A stretch of DNA of 64,000 nt from Candidatus Cloacimonetes bacterium 4572_55. GTDB lineage: Bacteria; 4572-55. The notes under the pieces are model-generated. The model was not told the origin of the DNA. It saw only the letters and a list, made by a program, of their open reading frames with translations, and ran no database searches. Shown here piece after piece: positions 43,158 through 51,483 of the stretch (the first letter of the stretch is position 1; each line of letters starts with the position of its first letter). The stretch lies in contig NBMB01000020.1 in assembly GCA_002084765.1 (NCBI GenBank), positions 5,385 to 69,384 on the forward strand, read 5' to 3'. A program made the translations under genes and the position numbers.

Positions 43158-44498
43158 CTATTTATCGTAGAATTCTTTGTACACGTCTTGAATGTCGCCG
43201 TTTCGTATACCTTCTTTGAGTTTGGAAGTCGGGGTGTTCAGCCAATTGTGCATCGGGTTCTCTTTCTCGATCTTATCTAACAGCGCATTGACTTCAGGAT
43301 CGTTGAATTTCCGGGCTTCCGGTAAAAATTTGAAATAAAAATGCTGGGCCACTTCATAAAAACCGTGCCACCAGGTATAATCCGGACCCATCATAGCTGC
43401 GCCATGACGCGCCCGACGACCTTCATGATGCCACAATTCCCAGAAAATCCATTCGATCTTATTGCTAAACGCCGCGGGTCTTTCCAATAAACCCTTCTTT
43501 TTGATCAAGGTAATGATTTCTAAAGAGGGCCTGGCGAATTTGTCGTTATAGAGTTCCACCGAAGCGTCAAATTGATAATAGTGACCATCGGTAAATTGGG
43601 CACTGTGACAAGTAATGCAAACGTCCTTCATGTTGCTGCGACGTTGTTCCCAATTTTCCAATTTTTTAGAGACAATTGGACGCAAAGTCCACGCAATCCG
43701 ATCCCCGATTTCGTGAGTCACTTCCTGAGTTTTTGTGGCAGAAATGTGGCACGAAGCGCAGGTCGGAGCCGCGTTATAACTCTCGCCAACAACCCATTTG
43801 TCCGAATCAAGGTTCATCTTCTCCCTACTGGAAAAAAAGATATTGCCATGCTTGGATTCCTCATAAATCTCTTTTTGGGGATGATCCGGTCCCAGATGGC
43901 ACTTGGAGCAGGCTTCCGGTTGGCGCGCTTGCGCTTTAGACAAAGCATGTCGAGTATGACAGGGGCTACAAGAGCCTTTGCTTCCGTCTGGATTCAAACG
44001 TCCAATACCAGAATTTGGAAAACTTTTTCGATCCAGTTTATTTGGCGAATTCTCGTCGATCTTTACCTTTGATCCGTGACACCCCTCGCAACCAATGATC
44101 GCCACAGGCTCGCCGCCGGCAACGTGCGCCAAATAGGCGTCTTTGGAGTCCAGAATTTCGGCTGCAGTCGCATGGTAAGAGTTGACAAATTGTTCCGACT
44201 CTTTCTCATGACATTCTCCGCAATCGGTAGGCGTGACTAACGTGGCAATGAAAGCACCGTAATGCTCAAACGCATCACTGTCGCTTTTATTCGCCTGATG
44301 ACAATTAATACAAGTTACTTTGTGAAAAGCATGCTGCGATTCATACCATTGCTGATACAAACCCGGTGATTTTTCCTTATGGCAGGTCATACACTCGCCC
44401 GCCACTTTAGGGTCAACATTTTCCGCCCAAGAAGTGTTCATAGACAGCAAAAAAGCTATAACGATTAATAAACCAATTGTAACTCGTAATGCCTTCAT
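43158..44498 (-). CDS. Octaheme c-type cytochrome, hydroxylamine oxidoreductase (HAO)-like
   Basis: A 446-residue periplasmic protein with a signal peptide ending SWA-EN and eight CxxCH motifs at about 36, 63, 93, 137, 177, 197, 247 and 294. The HAO family pattern is clear: SYHATAAEIL, GCEGCHGSKV, CASCHISATKTQEVTHEIGD, RIAWTLRPIVSKKLENW, RRSNMKDVCITCHSAQFTDG, and GRRARHGAAMMGPDYTWWHG near 375. HAO relatives either oxidise hydroxylamine or hydrazine (with a Tyr cross-linked to the P460 haem) or act in reverse as nitrite or hydroxylamine reductases. The adjacent quinol-linked NapC-type gene and porin favour a reductive, respiratory role; the cross-link Tyr must be settled by alignment. Confidence 0.92.
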   Translation of the reverse strand: MKALRVTIGLLIVIAFLLSMNTSWAENVDPKVAGECMTCHKEKSPGLYQQWYESQHAFHKVTCINCHQANKSDSDAFEHYGAFIATLVTPTDCGECHEKESEQFVNSYHATAAEILDSKDAYLAHVAGGEPVAIIGCEGCHGSKVKIDENSPNKLDRKSFPNSGIGRLNPDGSKGSCSPCHTRHALSKAQARQPEACSKCHLGPDHPQKEIYEESKHGNIFFSSREKMNLDSDKWVVGESYNAAPTCASCHISATKTQEVTHEIGDRIAWTLRPIVSKKLENWEQRRSNMKDVCITCHSAQFTDGHYYQFDASVELYNDKFARPSLEIITLIKKKGLLERPAAFSNKIEWIFWELWHHEGRRARHGAAMMGPDYTWWHGFYEVAQHFYFKFLPEARKFNDPEVNALLDKIEKENPMHNWLNTPTSKLKEGIRNGDIQDVYKEFYDK

Positions 44499-44576
44499 AG
44501 ATGAGTTCTCCTTTCAATTAAAGTTCATAAGACAAAGTTAATCAGAAAAAATTATAAAAAACGAATCAAACCGATT

Positions 44577-45836
44577 TCAAAAATTGACAACAGTTTGGCA
44601 ATAGCCCCACGTCGCTGAGTCTTCGCCCCTAAAGGATTTCATAACTTCATCCGGGGAGAAAAACGAGAGACCCAGATTGAATTTTACGTTCTTCAAATAT
44701 TTAAACACAAGAGTCAGATCGACCTCTGTTCCCAAAGCGTCCTCTTCTGATCCGTTGATGTCCACCTTTTCCGACGTGGCGAACATATGAAAGTCAGCCT
44801 TGACCATGATTTTCTTACACGGATGCAAGCTGGCTTTGACCATCATGTCCGTGAGACCCGCGCCGCTCGTATGAAGGGGAACATTCAAGAAGTAGTCCAT
44901 GAAGCCATAGAACTTGTGGTTCGTGGCAAACAGTGTATTGAAGCATCCATATTCATCTCCTTTGTCCGGATCGTTTCCAGAGAGCATATCAATGCCAATG
45001 GCAATACGCGGCTTCAGTTTATGATCCAAAGTATATCCGACCGATCCAGTGATCATGGACGCGGCGATATCGACTTTTTCTGCCCCTGTATTGTCTTCTC
45101 CGCCTTGAAAAGCGATCTCTGCCTCAAGATCAACGGCACTGAATTTCCCTTTATAATAGGCACCAAATGTCCCTAAGGTTGATAATGGGTCTTCATCGGC
45201 ATTTTCTTGCGTATCTACGTTAGCCAAAAGATAAAAATCCAACGTATGACCTTCCAGAAAATGTGTTTTGGCATATATACCGCCGAAGAATTGGTCTCCG
45301 TCAGCTGAATCCGGGGCTTGTCCAGATTCATACAAAAGCGCGCTGAAAATATCCACTTCGACCGGATCGAAGGTAAAGGTGAGCTTACTACCGTCAAATG
45401 AGCGTCCGATATTGTGCCAGCCAACCGCGCCGATAAGCCGTTGACCCCCATAAACCATCTCCATACGTCCGGTTTTCATACTCAGCCAGGACCAGAATAA
45501 ACGGTTAATTTGAAAGTATGCTTGATGAATATCCAGCGCGTCAGCACTTCCATCAGCGAGCGTGCTTGATTCTGTACCAAATACTCGAGCATCCTGAACC
45601 TGAACGAAAACATTCAGTTTGTCCTCAAATTTGGTGCGGAAATTGATACGCGTGCGCAAAAACGAATTGCGAAACGAATCCGTGTCCTCGTTGAAATCTT
45701 TGTCGTTCAACTCGTGACGAATTCGCATTTGACCGGTGATGTCCAAATTCTTTTCTAGATCATCCGCCACTCCCAGACCGGGAATAAGGAATGAAAAAAT
45801 AAGGACCAGGATTCCGAATTTAGTTGTAGATGCCAT
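44577..45836 (-). CDS. Outer-membrane porin, alginate-export-like
   Basis: ATG at 45836 follows GGGGAGG by four bases. The 419-residue product has a signal peptide (FGILVLIFSFLIPGLGVADD) and then beta-strand pairs typical of Alginate_exp-type barrels: LDITGQMRIRHELNDKDFN, SFLRTRINFRTKFEDKLNVF, VQVQDARVFGTESSTLADG, LDIHQAYFQINRLFWSWLSM, KTGRMEMVYGGQRLIGAVGW, ending in YCQTVVNF with a C-terminal Phe. First gene of the multihaem operon, 78 bp before the HAO-like gene. It probably lets the respiratory substrate or product cross the outer membrane. Confidence 0.88.
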   Translation of the reverse strand: MASTTKFGILVLIFSFLIPGLGVADDLEKNLDITGQMRIRHELNDKDFNEDTDSFRNSFLRTRINFRTKFEDKLNVFVQVQDARVFGTESSTLADGSADALDIHQAYFQINRLFWSWLSMKTGRMEMVYGGQRLIGAVGWHNIGRSFDGSKLTFTFDPVEVDIFSALLYESGQAPDSADGDQFFGGIYAKTHFLEGHTLDFYLLANVDTQENADEDPLSTLGTFGAYYKGKFSAVDLEAEIAFQGGEDNTGAEKVDIAASMITGSVGYTLDHKLKPRIAIGIDMLSGNDPDKGDEYGCFNTLFATNHKFYGFMDYFLNVPLHTSGAGLTDMMVKASLHPCKKIMVKADFHMFATSEKVDINGSEEDALGTEVDLTLVFKYLKNVKFNLGLSFFSPDEVMKSFRGEDSATWGYCQTVVNF

Positions 45837-45926
45837 CTTTCCTCCCCATAGGAAAAAACCACAATAAAAAAATAGAAAATAGAACAATTCAACAGAGATA
45901 CTATATTAAATCAAGCTGAAAAATCC

Positions 45927-45940
45927 TTGACAAAAATCAA
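45927..45940. promoter_or_regulatory. FNR/CRP-type operator upstream of the porin operon
   Basis: TTGACAAAAATCAA matches the FNR consensus TTGAT-N4-ATCAA at nine of ten positions. It lies 91-104 bp upstream of the porin start and downstream of the Crp/Fnr gene stop, where the operon promoter should be. Confidence 0.7.
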
Positions 45941-46000
45941 AAACTAAAAAACAAGAAAAATTAAAAAAGAAAAACATGAGATCGGTCGTCAAGATACCAT

Positions 46001-46672
46001 TTAGTCTGCAAATGTTCTCAATCGGCAGGGATCAAGAACGGTCATCGTCCTTTTCCGCTCGGAGATAATTTCCTTTGATTTGAGAAAAGCCAGTGCGCGG
46101 GATAATGTCTCCGGAATGGTTCCCAGATAGGCGGCAAGCTCTTTTTTAGAACCGTTCCGCACATAGATCATTTGACCGTTTTTTGTCATTCTGTTTTCTA
46201 AGATGTGGCTCGCGAGACGAGATTTGACATCATGAAAGACAAGTTCTTCAGTAATTTTAACAAGTTCGCGAATTCGTCTGGAATAGGCGGCAAGTGCTAA
46301 CAACGAGACCTTAGGGTTTTCCAAAATAAAGCTGATGAAACCGTCTTTGGAGATGCGGATCACCTCGGAATCGACAAGCGCCTGGCAATTTGCCGGAAAC
46401 GTCTCCAGATCATAGATAGCGGCTTCGGCAAACAGATCACCGGGCTTCTGGATGATGTGTAAGATGTGTTCGTCGCCGTTTACAGACAATTTATAGACTT
46501 TTATGCGGCCATGAGCCAGGGCGTAAAAAGCGTCGGCGGAATCACCGTCATAAAAAATCGTCTCGCCTTTTCTGACTTTTTTCAAAGAAGAGAATTGGGC
46601 GACCTGCTCCAATTGCAAGGGTTGCAGTCCCCTAAAAACGAAAGTGTTGGATAGGTGCGGTAGAATTTCCAT
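46001..46672 (-). CDS. Crp/Fnr-family transcription regulator
   Basis: A 223-residue protein. The N-terminal cyclic-nucleotide-like beta roll is seen in LKKVRKGETIFYDGDSADAF, YALAHGRIKVYKLSVNGDEH, ILHIIQKPGDLFAEAAIYD and SKDGFISFILENPKVSLLAL, and the C-terminal HTH_Crp in KKELAAYLGTIPETLSRALAF with SKEIISE. It lacks the N-terminal Cys cluster of oxygen-sensing FNR, so the signal may be NO, haem, redox or another ligand (DNR/NnrR-like). It is transcribed ahead of the porin-HAO-NapC genes, and FNR-like palindromes precede both it and the porin, so it very probably controls them and itself. Confidence 0.92.
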   Translation of the reverse strand: MEILPHLSNTFVFRGLQPLQLEQVAQFSSLKKVRKGETIFYDGDSADAFYALAHGRIKVYKLSVNGDEHILHIIQKPGDLFAEAAIYDLETFPANCQALVDSEVIRISKDGFISFILENPKVSLLALAAYSRRIRELVKITEELVFHDVKSRLASHILENRMTKNGQMIYVRNGSKKELAAYLGTIPETLSRALAFLKSKEIISERKRTMTVLDPCRLRTFAD

Positions 46673-46764
46673 TTAAATTCTTCGGTTAAAGTTCAAGATA
46701 TATCTTTAGTAGATTCACAGATTGGAGATAATAAGTTATTTTTATTTAAATTCCAATAATTTTC

Positions 46765-46778
46765 TTGACTTAAGTCGA
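46765..46778. promoter_or_regulatory. FNR/CRP-type operator upstream of the regulator gene
   Basis: TTGACTTAAGTCGA is a near-perfect 14-bp palindrome in the FNR format (TTGAC-N4-GTCGA; one mismatch to self-complementarity). It lies 93-106 bp upstream of the regulator start, the same spacing as the box before the porin. The rest of the 391-bp gap (46673-47063) is very AT-rich with no gene seen. Confidence 0.65.
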
Positions 46779-47063
46779 TTTTTTTCACAAAAAATAAATA
46801 ATATATTTAAGAATATTTATAAAAATTTTATATTATTTATTAAGGATTTTTTTTGAATAGCTTTTTCAAAATGGCAATATCTATCGGAAAGCGGCTGCAT
46901 GTCTATTCCTAAGAATATTCGGGTATCTTGAATCTCTATGAATTTTGGGAACACTTTACAAAAAACGATGTTTTCAGAAAAATAAATTAAGCTGGGATAA
47001 GTTAACCCTGCATTCTTTATAATTTTGAATTATTTTGAATTATTAAAAAAAATTGGAGTTGAT

Positions 47064-47903
47064 ATGAAAAAGCAACCGATTAAGGTGCTCATAATAGACT
47101 TGTATAATAATGAAGAAAATCAAGGTATGGGCTGTTTAAAGACCATCTTGAAAAAAATGGATCGGCAAGTGAATGATTGTCCAGTTAAATTTGATGTGTT
47201 CGAGACCCGATACAAAGGCGATATCCCCGGTTTGGATTATGATATTTACATCTCGTCCGGAGGTCCCGGCAGTCCTTATGACGGCCTCGGAACGATCTGG
47301 GAAAGGAACTATTTCGATCTGATCAATAAATTGTGGAATCATAACCAAAAAGGTTTTCATTCAAAAAAGTATGTATTTTTTATCTGTCATTCATTTGAGC
47401 TAATGTGTCGATTTTTTGACCTCGCTAGGGTAACCGATCGGCATTCCACCTCATTCGGAATATTTCCCGTGCATAAGACCAACGCGGGCAAAAACGATCC
47501 GCTGCTCAAAGGTTTGGCGGACCCTTTCTACGGCGCGGATTTCCGGGCGTATCAGGTGATCCAACCCAACCACAACCGTATGAAGGAGCTGGGCGCGACT
47601 GTTCTGGCGTTGGAGAAAATCCGTCCACATGTGCCTTACGAGCGGGCAATTATGGGTGTACGGATCTCGGATAATTTTGTCGGGTTCCAATTTCATCCTG
47701 AGGCGGAGCCGATCAGTATGGGATACCACTTTCGGCAGCCACATCGAAAGGAGCAGGTGGTCAAGGAATATGGGGAGGCTAAATATAACGAAATGATCGA
47801 CCGCCTGGAGCAGCCAAATTATATCTTAAAGACGTACAACGCTATTCTCCCCACCTTTCTGAGAGGGGCAATAACAAAATTGAGACCCGAAAATGGAAGG
47901 TGA
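47064..47903 (+). CDS. Class I glutamine amidotransferase-like protein
   Basis: ATG at 47064 follows GGAG by eight bases; a TTG extension to 47025 is less likely. A 279-residue protein with oxyanion-region SSGGPGSPYDG, nucleophile Cys in YVFFICHSFELMCRFF, and His-Glu in FVGFQFHPEAEP, so the Cys-His-Glu triad of class I GATases is complete. The nucleophile elbow ICHSFEL differs from the GxCxGxQ of GuaA/CarA. Such GMP-synthase-like stand-alone proteins are common in FCB bacteria; the acceptor is unknown. It is the only plus-strand gene between 26.4 and 59.4 kb. Confidence 0.85.
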   Translation: MKKQPIKVLIIDLYNNEENQGMGCLKTILKKMDRQVNDCPVKFDVFETRYKGDIPGLDYDIYISSGGPGSPYDGLGTIWERNYFDLINKLWNHNQKGFHSKKYVFFICHSFELMCRFFDLARVTDRHSTSFGIFPVHKTNAGKNDPLLKGLADPFYGADFRAYQVIQPNHNRMKELGATVLALEKIRPHVPYERAIMGVRISDNFVGFQFHPEAEPISMGYHFRQPHRKEQVVKEYGEAKYNEMIDRLEQPNYILKTYNAILPTFLRGAITKLRPENGR

Positions 47904-47913
47904 TTTCGTGTTT

Positions 47914-47945
47914 CGATCCGCAGATTACGCTGATTATCGCAGATA
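47914..47945 (-). repeat. Copy of the interspersed repeat
   Basis: CGATCCGCAGATTACGCTGA then TTATCGCAGATA; on the minus strand this is TATCTGCGATAATCAGCGTA-ATCTGCGGATCG, three units with one change. It fills the convergent gap between the amidotransferase and the SMC-like ATPase. Confidence 0.8.
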
Positions 47946-47968
47946 TATAAGAATAAAGGGACGCTCAA

Positions 47969-50083
47969 TTAAGGCAATTCGCTTAACGCGTTGATATGGG
48001 CGACCTTGCGTAACATTTTTAGTATTGCGGGTTCATGCGTGGTGATAAAAATTTGACGCTGTTTTGCCAGCTGATTTAGCAGGCGCAGCGTCTTGTTGCG
48101 CCGCTTATGATCAAAATTCACCAAAGCGTCGTCAAGGAAAAGCGGAGAGGGATAGCGGTCAATCAGCGCGAGGCGAAAAGCGAGATAAAACTGCTCAATC
48201 GCGCCCTGACTCAAAGCCTCCTCTGGCGTCATTTCCTCTCCGACCTCTGGAATATGGACAGAAAAACAATATTTTTCTCCTGAATTTCGGAACCGAACCC
48301 GCTCATATTGATCTTCGGTCATCTGCTGGAAATAGGCGGAAATTTTTTCGTTCAACTCAGGGAACGCGCCCAGTTGGTCGATCGTCTCTTGAATCCCTTG
48401 ATCCGCTTTGCGCAGAGTTCCTACTTGGTGGAGAATTCGTTCCACTTCCGCGCGCAACAGATGAATTTCGCTCTCCAAGCCCTCCCATTCTCGCATCTCA
48501 CGGGCTGAGCTTTCCAATTCTTTCTCCAGACGGATACGTTCTTCCTGCAATTGCGGCATCTGCTCCCGCAGTTCCTCAAGGCTCTGCTGCATATCCTCTT
48601 CTGTCGCGTTTTTTGTCATAGAGTCCAGAGAATCCGCGTTATCATGAGTCAGTTCGTCGATCTCTTCTTTCAGGATGCGCTTGCGTTCCGCCAACATGTC
48701 TAACAATGCCGAAGGATCGGTCGGAGCATCTATTTGGTCTGACTCATAAGCGATAGGCGGCAGCTGAATAACGGTCTGTTCCCAACGGATGTGAACTTCG
48801 TCGCCCGCCTTCTTAAGCCGAGTGGTGCGCCGAAAATCTCGCTGCATATCTTCCAATCTGCTGCGAATTTTGATGAAATTTGGATCGGCTTCATCAATAT
48901 CCTTGAATCTGTCGGAGAGATCGTGCAATTGATCCAAAAACAGAGCGCGATCTTTCTCAAAAGAGAGCATAGCCTGTTGTGCGCCGAGCGCGGCACTGCG
49001 TCGGATAAAAATATATGCCCATATTGCGATAACGGCAAGACCGGAAACCATAAACAGGGTCTCTTTTGTGAAGCCGCTTGCTGTAAAAAAAGCCAGAGCA
49101 ATGAGCCACAATACGATGTCAATGGTGCGGTTGGGGACGCGTCGAACTTTAGCGTGCACGTCCGCCGCCTCTTCCAGCCGATTGAATTGAGCGATCAAAA
49201 AATCGGCGCGCACCTCAAAATCCTCAGGAAAATCATACTTTTTTAGCTCGGACAACTCTGCCGCGTAACGCTCCTGATCCTTCATCATTTCGTGGAGCAG
49301 ATCGTAGAGCGATTCCAATTGGCTCAGATCATCCTCAAGCGCGGCGGATCTAATCTGGTTTTCCCGCGCTTTCCGCAGAGCGGTCTGATTGCGCTCATAG
49401 CGTCCGATACGGACTTTTAGATCGGCTTCCGAATCCAATTTATCGCCCAACTCGCGTTCAAGAACGGTATGATGGTCAAATTTAGCCAACCCCTCTTGAT
49501 ACTGCGCCTCTTTCTCGACCAACAAGCGTTGATTTTTCTGCAACTCACGAATATTCTTGACATTGGGATGAGAATTGTCCAAATCGTCCAATTGCTTTCG
49601 GATCGATTTTCGAGCGTTGATCAACCTGTCCAAGCCTGGTAAAAAATCGGACGGATTTGACGATTGGGTCGGGAATTTCAGACGGGCAATTTCTGTCTGT
49701 CGCACAAACGCGATATCCTCGAAGAAAGAGCCGTCGCCGAATCCGAGATGATTTGCCACAGTTTGCTTGACCTGGCGCGCGTCGGTGATTTGTGCTCGCG
49801 CGTCGGTGGTCAACGCAACCGTAGAGCCTGAAAAATTTCGCTGCAAGGTAAAAACGCGATCCTGATCCGTTCTGTACACCAGCTGCGCCAGACAGATATC
49901 CGACGACGCCCAGGATGCGACTTCCTCAGAGATTGCTCCGAAAAACAGAGCACGGATAGCTGACAACAGCGTCGATTTCCCCGCCTCGTTTAATCCGTAG
50001 ATACAATTTAATCCGGGCTTAAATTGAAAACAATCGCTTTTAAATCTTTTAAATCCCTCAAGTGTGATCTCTTGAATTTCCAT
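47969..50083 (-). CDS. SMC/RecF-like AAA ATPase with membrane insertion (YhaN-type)
   Basis: A 704-residue protein with Walker A CIYGLNEAGKSTLLSAIRAL near residue 33, long coiled coils (about 180-280 and 375-560), and a C-terminal ABC-ATPase half with Walker B PLFLDDALVNFDHKRRNKTL and the switch His in IFITTHEP. Between the coils, residues 320-362 contain two hydrophobic helices (DIVLWLIALAFFTASGF; FMVSGLAVIAIWAYIFI), as in YhaN-like proteins, suggesting a membrane-tethered coiled coil. YhaN/SbcC relatives usually pair with a metallophosphoesterase nuclease; none is here. Instead the xseB gene lies three bases upstream. Probably acts in DNA end processing or repair. Confidence 0.85.
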   Translation of the reverse strand: MEIQEITLEGFKRFKSDCFQFKPGLNCIYGLNEAGKSTLLSAIRALFFGAISEEVASWASSDICLAQLVYRTDQDRVFTLQRNFSGSTVALTTDARAQITDARQVKQTVANHLGFGDGSFFEDIAFVRQTEIARLKFPTQSSNPSDFLPGLDRLINARKSIRKQLDDLDNSHPNVKNIRELQKNQRLLVEKEAQYQEGLAKFDHHTVLERELGDKLDSEADLKVRIGRYERNQTALRKARENQIRSAALEDDLSQLESLYDLLHEMMKDQERYAAELSELKKYDFPEDFEVRADFLIAQFNRLEEAADVHAKVRRVPNRTIDIVLWLIALAFFTASGFTKETLFMVSGLAVIAIWAYIFIRRSAALGAQQAMLSFEKDRALFLDQLHDLSDRFKDIDEADPNFIKIRSRLEDMQRDFRRTTRLKKAGDEVHIRWEQTVIQLPPIAYESDQIDAPTDPSALLDMLAERKRILKEEIDELTHDNADSLDSMTKNATEEDMQQSLEELREQMPQLQEERIRLEKELESSAREMREWEGLESEIHLLRAEVERILHQVGTLRKADQGIQETIDQLGAFPELNEKISAYFQQMTEDQYERVRFRNSGEKYCFSVHIPEVGEEMTPEEALSQGAIEQFYLAFRLALIDRYPSPLFLDDALVNFDHKRRNKTLRLLNQLAKQRQIFITTHEPAILKMLRKVAHINALSELP

Positions 50084-50086
50084 AGG

Positions 50087-50323
50087 CTAACTTCCGTCGT
50101 GGGCTAACAAAAAAGGTTCTTCTCGGATGAATTCTCCATTTTTTTGAACCAATTTCTCGACCCGAGCCTCTGCCCTGGTTAAGAATTCCGCACATTGGTG
50201 GGAAAGCTCAATCCCTTTTTCAAAATGAGACAGTGCTTCCTCAAGCGTGAGATGACCGCTTTCTAATTTTTCCACAACAGTCTGCAGACCTCGCAGCCGA
50301 GTCTCGAACGTCTGTTCTTCCAT
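50087..50323 (-). CDS. xseB: Exodeoxyribonuclease VII small subunit
   Basis: A 78-residue helical protein with the XseB pattern FETRLRGLQTVVEKLESGHL then TLEEALSHFEKGIELSHQCA and LTRAEARVEKL. It forms the small subunit of exonuclease VII, which degrades single-stranded DNA; the catalytic XseA is not in this window. GGAGAAAGCA precedes the ATG. It is separated by three bases from the SMC-like ATPase gene, so the two are almost certainly co-translated. A perfect 12-bp hairpin lies 47 bp upstream. Confidence 0.92.
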   Translation of the reverse strand: MEEQTFETRLRGLQTVVEKLESGHLTLEEALSHFEKGIELSHQCAEFLTRAEARVEKLVQKNGEFIREEPFLLAHDGS

Positions 50324-50369
50324 TGCTTTCTCCTAATTATGAACGCTAATTGTAAAACCTTTTTTTATG

Positions 50370-50396
50370 AGAAGTGCCATCTAAGATGGCACTTCT
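50370..50396. other. Perfect 12-bp hairpin between mdh and xseB
   Basis: AGAAGTGCCATC-TAA-GATGGCACTTCT. Neither strand has a T-run after it, so it is not a standard intrinsic terminator. It could stabilise the mdh 3' end, attenuate read-through into xseB, or be a protein-binding site. Confidence 0.65.
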
Positions 50397-50424
50397 TAAA
50401 TATCCCATCGCGTGCTATTTTTGT

Positions 50425-51387
<963 letters not shown>

Positions 51388-51416
51388 TTATTAAGTTATT
51401 AAATCATACAGATGTT

Positions 51417-51441
51417 CAGGGGACGCCTTGGGAGTCCCCTG
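51417..51441. other. Hairpin between dnaK and mdh
   Basis: CAGGGGAC, nine bases, GTCCCCTG. It lies 43 bp beyond the dnaK stop on the minus strand. The T-tract is absent, so it may act as a Rho-independent-like pause or as an mRNA-end stabiliser. Confidence 0.55.
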
Positions 51442-51483
51442 CTCCAAATATTTAATTATTCAAGCCATATTATCACACTCAAA

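Noticed and set aside
43158-44498. Ammonia-oxidiser or anammox interpretation of the HAO-like protein
   Set aside because: No amo or hydrazine synthase genes are present, and the adjacent quinol-linked cytochrome favours a reductive role.
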